A stretch of 44,042 bases of DNA from Desulfurococcales archaeon (GTDB taxonomy: Archaea > Thermoproteota > Thermoprotei_A > Sulfolobales > AG1): NCBI GenBank assembly GCA_026990885.1, contig JALXCO010000222.1:1-44042 (forward strand), written 5' to 3'. Every line of letters starts with the position of its first letter. The first letter of the stretch is position 1. Positions 1-7,230 of this stretch are shown piece by piece. The notes beneath the pieces were generated by a model. It had not been told where the DNA came from. It did not search any database and saw nothing but the letters and a program-made list of their open reading frames with translations. Made by a program: the position numbers and the translations under genes.

Positions 1-165
1 GTCGTCTATAACTATAATCTTCTCCCTTTCCTTATGCTTGATTCTTTGGCCAAGAACAACCCTGCCACTGCCGCTCGATGATGATTCGTAGCCGCATGAT
101 GAGCACTTGAATCTAGATGGCGCCACGGGCTGCATCAGTGAGCCACAATTAGGGCAAAACATCAT
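1..165 (-). CDS. Transcription factor S (TFS/RpoM-like), N-terminal part, cut by window edge
   Basis: The reading frame starts with two ATG codons at 165 and 162 and runs off the left edge, so only the first 55 residues are visible. They begin MMFCPNCGSLM and carry two Cys-x-x-Cys pairs (residues 4/7 and 21/24), which is the N-terminal zinc ribbon of the archaeal TFIIS/RPB9-like elongation factor TFS. In that family this ribbon docks on RNA polymerase, and a C-terminal ribbon, outside this window, inserts an acidic hairpin that stimulates transcript cleavage. Which ATG is used cannot be decided. A stand-alone RPB9-like ribbon protein is the alternative, since the C-terminal domain cannot be seen. 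Confidence 0.75.
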   Translation of the reverse strand, partial: MMFCPNCGSLMQPVAPSRFKCSSCGYESSSSGSGRVVLGQRIKHKEREKIIVIDD

Positions 166-329
166 TCTGCACCACCTGACGAGCTCTGAAACATTATAGA
201 CCCATATTCATGATATAGCGTTTATACCCTTATAAACATGCACGGAGATAGAGATTAAATTTTTAAGCCCAAATCATATAATCATTATTATGGAGCCGCG
301 GTAGTATAGCCCGGCCCAGTATGCGGGCC

Positions 330-350
330 AGGATCCTTTAATCCCCCGAA
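330..350 (+). other. tRNA-Asp intron 1 (position 32/33, 21 nt)
   Basis: Bases 324-327 (CGGG) pair with 345-348 (CCCG) as the central helix. The two 3-nt bulges are 328-330 and 349-351. Inside, 331-334 pair with 341-344 to close a 6-base loop. Cutting after the second base of each bulge removes 330-350. The helix borrows the 5' strand of the anticodon stem, so this intron masks the mature anticodon stem until it is excised. No outer helix is present (a relaxed motif). Confidence 0.85.
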
Positions 351-355
351 TGTCG

Positions 356-371
356 GGCCGTTGGCGCAGAC
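356..371 (+). other. tRNA-Asp intron 2 (canonical 37/38, 16 nt)
   Basis: Once intron 1 is gone, bases 329 and 351-353 (CTGT) pair with 366-369 (GCAG, one G-U pair). This 4-bp helix stacks on the anticodon stem and is flanked by the 3-nt bulges 354-356 and 370-372. Inside, GCC (357-359) pairs with GGC (363-365) around a GTT loop. Cutting after the second base of each bulge removes 356-371. Confidence 0.87.
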
Positions 372-454
372 AGCCCGTGACCCGGGTTCAAATCCCGGCC
401 GCGGCGCCAACCTCTAATTCTGGCTTTTGGCTTCTCTGGATCTTCTATAGCATA

Positions 455-1564
455 TTATAGTATATCCTGTATGAACTTGCCGTTCTCGTATATAAGATCC
501 CCATCACCATAGATCTTAGCTCTACCAGTATCCTTCACGATATCCCAGTGGATCGCAGACATATTCCTGCCGCCCGTGGAAGGGTACGAGGCACCCAAAG
601 CCATGTGTATAGTTCCCCCTATCTTCTCATCAAAAAGCACCTGCTTCGTGTGCTTCTTGATATCGTAGTTAAGCCCAAACGCAAACTCCCCCAGCACTCT
701 AGCGCCCTCATCCACGTCCAGCATCGCTTTGAGCAGGTCCTCGCCTTTCCTGGCGCTAGCCTCAACAACCCTTCCTCTCTCGAACTTGAGCCTGACCCCC
801 TCGATCTCGTATCCCCTCCAGAGAGCTGGATAGGTAAAAGTTATGTATCCCTCCGTAGCGTCCTCGTGGGGTCCTGTGAAGACCTCTCCGCCTGGCATGT
901 TCTTTCTCCCATCGTCGTTTATCCATATCCTCCCATCCACCCTCAGGATCAGATCTGTGTCCTCGTCCACAATCCTTATCTCGCTAAATCTAGATAGCTT
1001 ATCAGCTATCTTAGCCTGCGACTCAGCCTGCTTTATCCATGCCTGAACAGGATCCGGTGAGTATAGCTTTAACGCGTTATAGATGAAGTCCCTATAATCT
1101 ATGATCGACATACCGGCTTCCTGTGCCAGAGCCTTTGTGGGGTATGCAGTCACAGTCCATCTCAGGCTGCCCTCCCCATCACGCTTCATGAATATCTCTG
1201 TGAGCTTTCTGGTGGCTGCGCTTCTGATTCGGAATCTCGAGGGATCAACCCCTATAAGGGGTTTAGTGTGTGTCGACGATATGATCCCTATCCTCACATC
1301 GATGTTCTCCAGTATGAACCTGTCTATTGGCGATAGATACTCTAGAACCTCCTTCGGGGCGTACCTATAGAATATCTCCGTGAGCTCCTCATCATCAACC
1401 ATGAACCTGGGGTATGCGCCGCGGCTAACGGCTAACCTATAGATCTCTCTGACTAGAGGGAGAGCCTCTACAGTTCCAGATATGAGGACCTCATCCCCCT
1501 TAGATATAGCTGTGCAGTACTCAGCAATTAATCGTGCATACTTATCTATATCCCTCATAGACAA
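455..1564 (-). CDS. M29-family metallo-aminopeptidase
   Basis: This 369-residue protein matches the thermophilic aminopeptidase family M29 (AmpS/aminopeptidase T), cytoplasmic enzymes with a two-metal active site that release N-terminal amino acids from peptides. The expected ligands are visible in order: Glu227 in GGEVFTGP, Glu293 in GEFAFG, Glu313 and His320 in the DEKIGGTIHMALG stretch, and His339 and Asp341 in AIHWD. Length is usual for the family. It lies alone on the minus strand, ending 45 bases past the tRNA-Asp gene. It could finish digestion of peptides produced by the S9 peptidases further along the window, but that link is inference. Confidence 0.92.
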   Translation of the reverse strand: MSMRDIDKYARLIAEYCTAISKGDEVLISGTVEALPLVREIYRLAVSRGAYPRFMVDDEELTEIFYRYAPKEVLEYLSPIDRFILENIDVRIGIISSTHTKPLIGVDPSRFRIRSAATRKLTEIFMKRDGEGSLRWTVTAYPTKALAQEAGMSIIDYRDFIYNALKLYSPDPVQAWIKQAESQAKIADKLSRFSEIRIVDEDTDLILRVDGRIWINDDGRKNMPGGEVFTGPHEDATEGYITFTYPALWRGYEIEGVRLKFERGRVVEASARKGEDLLKAMLDVDEGARVLGEFAFGLNYDIKKHTKQVLFDEKIGGTIHMALGASYPSTGGRNMSAIHWDIVKDTGRAKIYGDGDLIYENGKFIQDIL

Positions 1565-1604
1565 CTACCAATTATATTGTATGTCTATACAGAAAATAAC
1601 GGCA

Positions 1605-2441
1605 TCACCCGACTGCGGGTTCGATGGTTTTTATCCTCTTTATAAAGCTGGACTCAAGAGATCTATGTACTAGCGGCGAAAATAGTATAGCCAAGATCCT
1701 CAGTAGCTTGTATCTGAAGCCGATAACCACATCTCCGTTGAAGCCCTCATCAAGGATCTTGCCAACAACATATCTAGCTACGTATCTAGATGAGTGCCTG
1801 GGCACAAGGGGGTTTCTGGGTATGCCTGAATCCCCTATCTTCTCACCGCTTTTGGTTCGAATCACGTTTCTATGGAACGACGTCTCCACATAGCCTGGGT
1901 ATACACCAATCACTCTAATACCGTAGGGCTTAGCCTCAATCCTTATAGAGTCTGTGAACCCCTTAAGCGCGGTCTTCGTTGATGTGTATATGCTGAACCA
2001 TGGTATGGGTGTATATACTATAAGGCTGGACACATTAACTATAGCGCCCCTAATCCCCATCCTAATCATGTGTGCCAAGCCGTATTTCGTGATGATCACT
2101 GGAGCCACATAGTTGAGGTTGATTATATTCAAGATGTCCCTATCCCGATACTCGACTATGGGGCCATATATCCCCGCACCCGCATTGTTGACTATGATCT
2201 CCATGTCTCGGTATTTGTTGAGCAGCTCCTGAATCCTCGATACTGTCTCATCTATATTAGACAGATCTATAGTCTCTATAGACGAATTACGCCCGAGACC
2301 GGATATATGATCCCTAACCTCTTGAAGAGCCAGGGAGTTTCTAGAGCATAGGACAACGTGAAACCCCCTCACAGCGAGCTCAATAGCGATGTCTCGACCC
2401 AAACCCGATGAGGCCCCGGTAACTAGAGCGTATCTCGTCAA
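1605..2441 (-). CDS. Short-chain dehydrogenase/reductase (SDR)
   Basis: The 278-residue protein is a classical SDR with a Rossmann fold. The nucleotide-binding TGASSGLG motif spans residues 8-15, NNAG is at 85-88, and the catalytic Ser138/139, Tyr152 and Lys156 (YTSTK) follow. SRN at residues 33-35 after the second strand suggests a preference for NADP(H). The C-terminal segment is rich in hydrophobic and basic residues and may touch the membrane, as in DltE/DHRS7-type reductases. The substrate cannot be deduced. The gene ends 40 bases before the M29 start and both are on the minus strand. A TATA-like TAAATAAATA on the minus strand near 2483-2496 precedes it. Confidence 0.88.
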   Translation of the reverse strand: MTRYALVTGASSGLGRDIAIELAVRGFHVVLCSRNSLALQEVRDHISGLGRNSSIETIDLSNIDETVSRIQELLNKYRDMEIIVNNAGAGIYGPIVEYRDRDILNIINLNYVAPVIITKYGLAHMIRMGIRGAIVNVSSLIVYTPIPWFSIYTSTKTALKGFTDSIRIEAKPYGIRVIGVYPGYVETSFHRNVIRTKSGEKIGDSGIPRNPLVPRHSSRYVARYVVGKILDEGFNGDVVIGFRYKLLRILAILFSPLVHRSLESSFIKRIKTIEPAVG

Positions 2442-2600
2442 GAGGAGCCCGTGATAAGTTATGTAATCTACCCCTAATTAGGGTGCTATTTATTTAGACA
2501 GGGAGATATAGAAATATATTATGTGTGGCACCGATTATTAGTTTTGGAGAGATGTCATAGCGATTCAGTAATATATGATCTGTAGCATAAAACAGCGCTG

Positions 2601-3137
2601 GTGTGTGGCTTAGTGGCGGATCGGTACAGATACCTCATCGATACGGGGGCAAGGACATGGCTAGGGGTGATACTCCTAGCTTTATCAGCTGTTTTCCTAT
2701 TCTACGGAGGCAAAATTATATCTGCGGTGGTGTCTATAGCCATTATAGTTATCGTTGCCGTTATAGGCTCTATTATTCTAGGGCTCATCTTTGGTCTGCT
2801 GGGCGTTGTGGTCGGAGCTGTTTTAGGCGGGTTTATAGGCTACCTCATAAGTGGCTTTATGATAGCCTTCACTATAGCTGTACTTATAGCTGTGGTTGCC
2901 TTCCATCTATTAAAGGATCTCGGCGCTCCAGAAGTGTTCTCTATAGTTGGTGCCTTTATAGGATTCATAGTTGGCTATATAGTTTCCGGGTATATAATTG
3001 GCTACCTCGGCATATTTATAGCGGCGCTGCTAGCCTATGAGGGTTCCAGGCTGCTGGGTATAGGCAGATCCGTATCGCTATCTATAGGTCTCGCGGTATT
3101 GATTCTGGGTGTGGTGATCTCTATAGTGGTACCCTGA
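2601..3137 (+). CDS. Polytopic membrane protein, unknown function
   Basis: This 178-residue protein is almost entirely hydrophobic, with about six closely spaced Ile/Val/Gly-rich membrane segments and GxxxG-like glycine runs. I do not recognise the family. The start is GTG at 2601, with another in-frame GTG at 2613 (MADRYRYLID...) that is equally possible. It is the first of three plus-strand genes packed closely together (RecA-like ATPase 23 bases later, then CarS), so it may be part of a membrane-related operon. Tight packing of glycine-rich helices suggests an oligomeric membrane protein, which is inference only. Confidence 0.7.
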   Translation: MCGLVADRYRYLIDTGARTWLGVILLALSAVFLFYGGKIISAVVSIAIIVIVAVIGSIILGLIFGLLGVVVGAVLGGFIGYLISGFMIAFTIAVLIAVVAFHLLKDLGAPEVFSIVGAFIGFIVGYIVSGYIIGYLGIFIAALLAYEGSRLLGIGRSVSLSIGLAVLILGVVISIVVP

Positions 3138-3160
3138 ACCACGTTTTCGAGGAAGGGATC

Positions 3161-3787
3161 TTGGATATATATACAGGGAACCCGGATCTCGATCTCAAGC
3201 TATCTAGATCGGGAGCTCGATTCCTCATACTCTATGGCGAGCCCGGAGCCGGAAAAAGTAACCTGGCTCTAAAGATATCTAGGGAAACCATACTAAATCG
3301 CGGAATCTATGTATACTACATATCGACTGAGGGGGACCTCATAGTTGAGAGGATGTTCCAGCTAAAGATGCCTAGCGATAAGATATATTTCGCTAACGTA
3401 AAGACTCTCCCAGAGCTCCTGAAAGCTATCATGCACCTTGTTGATAAGGGGGCTTCAGAGCTTGTTATTGTTGATAGCGTGAATAGCCTTTACCGTGTTG
3501 AAGCGATGTTTAGTGAGAGGGCCAACCAGATCTTCCTAGCTATACTCGCATTCCTTAAACTGATTTCAGATAGGGGGACAAGCGTTATCGCTACAGCACA
3601 GATTAGAGAGACAGGAGACAGTATCGAGCCTTCCGCCCTAAAGCTAATAAGGTTCTACACAGACCTGTTTGGGAGGGTATCCAGATCTAGAGGGGGATGC
3701 AGAGTTCTAGAGATTTTAGGGGATAAATACCTGTTTAAGGTAACTGAAGATGGCTTAAAATGGCTGAGCTCTATAGATTTCTGCTAG
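3161..3787 (+). CDS. RecA/RadA-superfamily ATPase (RadB/aRadC-like)
   Basis: The protein has 208 residues and starts with TTG after a purine-rich GAGG. It has a Walker A motif GEPGAGKS at residues 26-33 and a Walker B strand ELVIVDS ending at Asp105, with the spacing of single-domain RecA-fold ATPases. It lacks the N-terminal HhH domain of RadA, so it is a short recombinase paralogue of the RadB/aRadC/KaiC-like type. In archaea such paralogues modulate homologous recombination. Its last 28 bases overlap the start of carS, which implies translational coupling to a lipid enzyme, an unexplained pairing. A KaiC-like regulator is the alternative. Confidence 0.8.
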   Translation: MDIYTGNPDLDLKLSRSGARFLILYGEPGAGKSNLALKISRETILNRGIYVYYISTEGDLIVERMFQLKMPSDKIYFANVKTLPELLKAIMHLVDKGASELVIVDSVNSLYRVEAMFSERANQIFLAILAFLKLISDRGTSVIATAQIRETGDSIEPSALKLIRFYTDLFGRVSRSRGGCRVLEILGDKYLFKVTEDGLKWLSSIDFC

Positions 3788-4305
3788 ATCTCACGCGTAT
3801 AGTCGTTGCAACGATATATATCTATTTCCCAGCCATGGCAGCCAACGGCGCGCCAGTATTTATAGCTAGGGGAACACCAATAGATCTCGGCAGAAAACTT
3901 TTTGATGGACACAGAATCCTCGGCGACGGAAAGACTTTTGAGGGTTTCTTCATCGGTGTTTTATTCGGCACCTCTGTAGGTGCTATATATGCTGTCCATA
4001 CAGATAACCCGTGGTTCATTCCGTATGCATTGATACTTTCAATAGGGGCCTTGCTCGGGGATGTTATAAGTGCCTTTATAAAGAGGCGTATTGGTCTTCA
4101 GAGGGGTGAGCCCGCCCCTGTACTCGATCAAACATCTTTCCTGGTTACTGCGACTGTCGCGGTTAAGATCTCGGGTATAGAGTATCTAGTTGGGGTTGAG
4201 ATCACTGTGATCCATTACATAACAGGTGTAGCGCTATCGGTAATCCTGCATATAGCCACAAACTATGGTGCGTATAGGCTTGGCCTAAAGAGTGTTCCTT
4301 GGTAG
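3760..4305 (+). CDS. carS: CDP-archaeol synthase
   Basis: This 181-residue integral membrane enzyme belongs to the CarS family (formerly DUF46). It transfers CMP from CTP to 2,3-di-geranylgeranylglycerol phosphate, giving the activated precursor of archaeal polar lipids. The conserved signature is visible at residues 27-61: PVFIARGTPIDLG, then GDGKTFEGF. A second conserved block follows: GALLGDVISAFIKRR and LQRGEPAPVLDQ. There are about five membrane helices. The ATG at 3760 lies inside the end of the RecA-like gene. Identification is firm from the motifs. The Asp/Lys-rich cytoplasmic loops probably bind the CTP-magnesium complex. Confidence 0.93.
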   Translation: MAELYRFLLDLTRIVVATIYIYFPAMAANGAPVFIARGTPIDLGRKLFDGHRILGDGKTFEGFFIGVLFGTSVGAIYAVHTDNPWFIPYALILSIGALLGDVISAFIKRRIGLQRGEPAPVLDQTSFLVTATVAVKISGIEYLVGVEITVIHYITGVALSVILHIATNYGAYRLGLKSVPW

Positions 4306-4384
4306 AGCACGTGCCAACTCTGGATGGCTTATTTATTAGTTTTTAATCTTCTTTAGAGATGATAGAGGCCGCTGGTTAATTGGT

Positions 4385-5752
4385 ATGAGCGATCTTGAGG
4401 GTTTGGTTAGGGAGCTGATTAGTAAGGGTGTTGACAGGGATGGGATTATAGATCAGTTGGTGCGGGAGATCTCCATATATAAGGATCTAGATCATGAATC
4501 CCTCAAAAAGATAAGCAACATAATCTACGAGGAGGTAGCTAAAAGCACCTCTATATGCATGGATGATTCCTCAGAAGACATAATATGCCCACACATAACC
4601 GGAGTGAGAGCTGGCGAACTGGGTATAGGATCGCGTGGGCTAGGCGACTTTTTCTTCCATGAGCAATTGAGGAAAATAGCGAACGCCACCGGCTCCACAA
4701 GCCATATGCTTAGGGACGATGCGGGATGGATTAAGCTAGATGATTTATGGATAGTAACATCTATCGACGGGATACATAGCAGGCTAGCCTATTTCCCGCT
4801 TATAGCAGGCTTCCACGCAGCTAGAGCCGCAGCCAGGGATGTGCTGGTTAAAGGAGCCATACCCCTCGGATTCATCATAGACCTTAGGATAGCCGACGAT
4901 GGAGACCCCTCACTACTGCTGGAGCTCGAAGCCGGAGTATCTGCCGTGGCTGGCTTCCTCAACATACCAATACTTTCAGGTTCTACATTAAGGATCGGGG
5001 GCGACATGGTTATAGGTAAACGCATTGTGGGCACTGTAGGATGTGTGGGTTTCTCTGAGCATGAGCCTATATCTAGAAGCAACATTGAGGTTGGGGATAT
5101 GATCGTCATGACCGAGGGGAGTGGAGGCGGAACCATCACTACCGCAGCTGTATTTGAGGGTGAAAGAGGAGTTGTCGATAAAACAATCAATTTCAATACT
5201 CTGGGACTCCTGATCAAAATGATCAGAAACAGAGATATAGGGCTCGCCTCAGCTGTATTAGACGTGACCAACGGCGGGTTGAGAGGGGACCTCAACGAGC
5301 TGGCTGAATCCCTTAATCTGGGGTTTGCCATAGATATAGGTAAGGTTGAGTCGCTCATAGATGGGGATGTGCTTGATTTCATGAGGAGCCGAGGCATAGA
5401 TCCTTTAGGGGTCTCCCTAGACTCCATATTGTTTATAGTTAACAGGCGGCATGCGGAGAGGCTTGTAGATGTTGTTAGGGGGTACGGTTTAGAGGCGGAT
5501 ATTGTTGGTGAAGTTATCTCTAGGAGGGGTCTCTATAGATACTCCGGCGATCAAAGAGATCTTGAGCCCCTGGATCTGATGTATAGGGAAGCCCCATATA
5601 CTAGAATAAAGAAGTATATAGGGTCTGAGAAACCCAGCAACATAAACCATATATTGGATCTGGTTGATAGAGCGTGCAGAGTAGCCATACATAAAAGAAA
5701 CGCTCTCCTAAAATACGCGTCTAGAAACACTAAAGTAGATCTAGAGGGATAA
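4385..5752 (+). CDS. AIR synthase-related (PurM-like) protein
   Basis: The 455-residue protein has the two-lobed PurM/HypE/SelD/ThiL fold, recognisable from GELGIGSRGLGDF, the DDAG and SIDG metal/ATP loops, and the glycine-rich GGDMVIGKRIVGTVG segment. A helical extension of about 55 residues precedes the fold (MSDLEGLVRELISKGVD...). Members of this superfamily use ATP to activate an amide, carbamoyl or similar group. This archaeal subgroup has no settled function, and methanogenesis-marker-2-like proteins are relatives. It is preceded by a TATA-like CTTATTTATTA at 4328-4338 and ends 7 bases before the convergent Nudix gene. It is not true PurM because no purine genes surround it. Confidence 0.75.
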   Translation: MSDLEGLVRELISKGVDRDGIIDQLVREISIYKDLDHESLKKISNIIYEEVAKSTSICMDDSSEDIICPHITGVRAGELGIGSRGLGDFFFHEQLRKIANATGSTSHMLRDDAGWIKLDDLWIVTSIDGIHSRLAYFPLIAGFHAARAAARDVLVKGAIPLGFIIDLRIADDGDPSLLLELEAGVSAVAGFLNIPILSGSTLRIGGDMVIGKRIVGTVGCVGFSEHEPISRSNIEVGDMIVMTEGSGGGTITTAAVFEGERGVVDKTINFNTLGLLIKMIRNRDIGLASAVLDVTNGGLRGDLNELAESLNLGFAIDIGKVESLIDGDVLDFMRSRGIDPLGVSLDSILFIVNRRHAERLVDVVRGYGLEADIVGEVISRRGLYRYSGDQRDLEPLDLMYREAPYTRIKKYIGSEKPSNINHILDLVDRACRVAIHKRNALLKYASRNTKVDLEG

Positions 5753-5759
5753 AACCGGA

Positions 5760-6236
5760 TCAGTCATATTTAAATATGTTTAGATCTAGAACCCTACGAT
5801 CCCTATATCTTATCACATCAATATTGCCCGCTATATACTCTATTAAACCCCTCACAGAGGGTGTAAGATCTAGGTTTAGAGCCTCACTAATCCCGAACAC
5901 ACCCACAGCCTCCACATCGCTTCCGGCCACAGCGCTGTCTAGGCTATCTATAGGCTCCATGAGAACATCGAGTATAACATAGTGTCTCGACGAGGTGAAC
6001 ACCTCGCTTATATAAACCACACCCATCGGTCTAGCTCTAATACCCGTTTCCTCCTCAAGCTCTCTAACCGCCGCATGGAATATATCTTCATCAATCTCTA
6101 AATGCCCCCCAGGTATGCTCCACTTACCTGCTCCAGGAGGGTTTCTCCTCTTAACCATAAGTATGTTGCTACCTCGATCAATAACTACACAGCCAACGCC
6201 AACAAGCGGTTGATTATATCTATAGCCCATATCCAC
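5760..6236 (-). CDS. Nudix hydrolase
   Basis: The protein has 158 residues with a perfect Nudix box at residues 44-66 (G-x5-E-x7-REL-x-EETGI), the magnesium-binding helix that hydrolyses nucleoside diphosphates linked to another group. The neighbouring GAGKWSIPGGHLE is typical of ADP-ribose, GDP-mannose or oxidised-nucleotide hydrolases. The substrate cannot be chosen. It is divergent from the BtpA-like gene, with only 43 bases between the starts, so the two promoters must share this short region. It is convergent with the PurM-like gene. Confidence 0.9.
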   Translation of the reverse strand: MDMGYRYNQPLVGVGCVVIDRGSNILMVKRRNPPGAGKWSIPGGHLEIDEDIFHAAVRELEEETGIRARPMGVVYISEVFTSSRHYVILDVLMEPIDSLDSAVAGSDVEAVGVFGISEALNLDLTPSVRGLIEYIAGNIDVIRYRDRRVLDLNIFKYD

Positions 6237-6279
6237 TTCTCCAGTTAAATAGGTTTACATAAAATACTTATATTCGGTA

Positions 6280-7161
6280 GTGTCTACAGGTGCATTATCT
6301 GTGACTATTGACGAGTTCATCTCTATATTCGGTAGAAAACCCCTGATTGGAGTAATCCATCTCCCTAGGCTTCCAAGCACCGTGTATAGTGCCGATATGG
6401 GTGTCGAAGAGATCATTGAGAACTCGCTTAGGGAGGCGAAGATACTGGAGGAGCACGGTTTTAAAGGGGTTATAGTCGAGAACTTCGGTGATAAACCATA
6501 CTATAAGCGTGTAACCGATCCCCTAACCCTATCGATAATAGCTATAGTTTCGAGAGAGATAGCGAGGTCAACAAGTCTAGTGGTTGGAGTGAATATCCTT
6601 AGAAACTCTGGGGTCGAGGCCTATTCGGTGGCTTTGGCGTCTGGAGGTAGGTTTATTAGGGTTAACAGCCTGTCTGAAACTATAGTTAGTGATTCAGGAA
6701 TTATAGAGCCTGAGGCTCCAAGGCTTAAAGGTGTGAGAATCAATCATCCAGGAGTAAAGGTGTTTGCCGATATACTGGTTAAGCACTCGGCTAGCTTAAG
6801 CTTTAACCTCCTATATAGCCAGGGCCTATATCTAGGTGACGCCTCAGGCGGAAAGGATCACATTATCAAGACCATCATCGAGGACACCGTTGAGAGGGGT
6901 GGTGCCGACGCGATCATTCTAACAGGGTATCGAACTGGCGAGCCTGTTGATGCCGGCCTTGTCAGGATGGCTAGATCATTGACGCAGACACCCATAGTGA
7001 TTGGCAGCGGTATAGATCCCGAGAACATCGGTGCTCTTTCAGGCTACTCGGATGGATTCATTGTTGGCTCCTATATAAGGGTCGATGGTAGAGCTGGAAA
7101 CCCCATTTGCGAGGATAGAGTTAAAAAGCTTGTCTCGGCATATAGAGCTTCTATTGGGTAG
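6280..7161 (+). CDS. BtpA/SgcQ-family TIM-barrel protein
   Basis: This 293-residue protein matches the BtpA family, with GVIHLPRLPS near residue 24, GVNILRNSGVEAY, and a late phosphate-binding-like stretch PIVIGSGIDPENIGAL followed by DGFIVGSYIRVDGR. The fold is a TIM barrel. In cyanobacteria BtpA is needed for photosystem I stability and in enterics SgcQ is linked to sugar metabolism, so the archaeal role is open. The barrel and terminal phosphate loop suggest a phosphosugar or nucleoside phosphate substrate (inference). The start is GTG at 6280, with an alternative GTG at 6301. Confidence 0.85.
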   Translation: MSTGALSVTIDEFISIFGRKPLIGVIHLPRLPSTVYSADMGVEEIIENSLREAKILEEHGFKGVIVENFGDKPYYKRVTDPLTLSIIAIVSREIARSTSLVVGVNILRNSGVEAYSVALASGGRFIRVNSLSETIVSDSGIIEPEAPRLKGVRINHPGVKVFADILVKHSASLSFNLLYSQGLYLGDASGGKDHIIKTIIEDTVERGGADAIILTGYRTGEPVDAGLVRMARSLTQTPIVIGSGIDPENIGALSGYSDGFIVGSYIRVDGRAGNPICEDRVKKLVSAYRASIG

Positions 7162-7230
7162 ATAATGCAGATCGGTACTGTCACGCAGAGTTTTATTATT
7201 TAAGTAGCAATATTTCATAGGTTCAGAAGC

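Larger units (their letters stand above)
295..409 (+). tRNA. tRNA-Asp(GTC) with two introns
   Basis: The acceptor stem (295-301 with 399-405), D-arm, T-arm with TTCAAAT loop and an encoded CCA (407-409) are all clear, but the anticodon stem (324-328 with 373-377) encloses 44 bases instead of 7. Two introns resolve this exactly: 330-350 between positions 32 and 33, and 356-371 at the canonical 37/38 site. Removal gives the loop CTGTCGA with anticodon GTC (352-354) and a 78-nt tRNA. Each junction has a bulge-helix-bulge with two 3-nt bulges and a 4-bp central helix, which is the substrate of archaeal tRNA endonuclease. A TATA-like sequence lies at about 258-267. A Glu assignment was considered and does not yield a legal loop. 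Confidence 0.9.

Noticed and set aside
295..409. tRNA-Glu assignment for the interrupted tRNA
   Set aside because: The body resembles archaeal Glu and Asp tRNAs alike, but no pair of cuts gives a Glu anticodon with U33 and proper bulge-helix-bulge motifs. A single 37-base intron never gives U33. Only the two-intron Asp solution satisfies every constraint.
548..1370. Open frames on the plus strand opposite the M29 aminopeptidase
   Set aside because: They are mirrors of the conserved minus-strand gene, without starts, motifs or promoters of their own. Many similar antisense frames across the window were left out for the same reason.
2472..2483. CCCTAATTAGGG palindrome upstream of the SDR gene
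   Set aside because: It is 12 bases, has no second copy that I found and may simply be chance in AT-rich promoter sequence.
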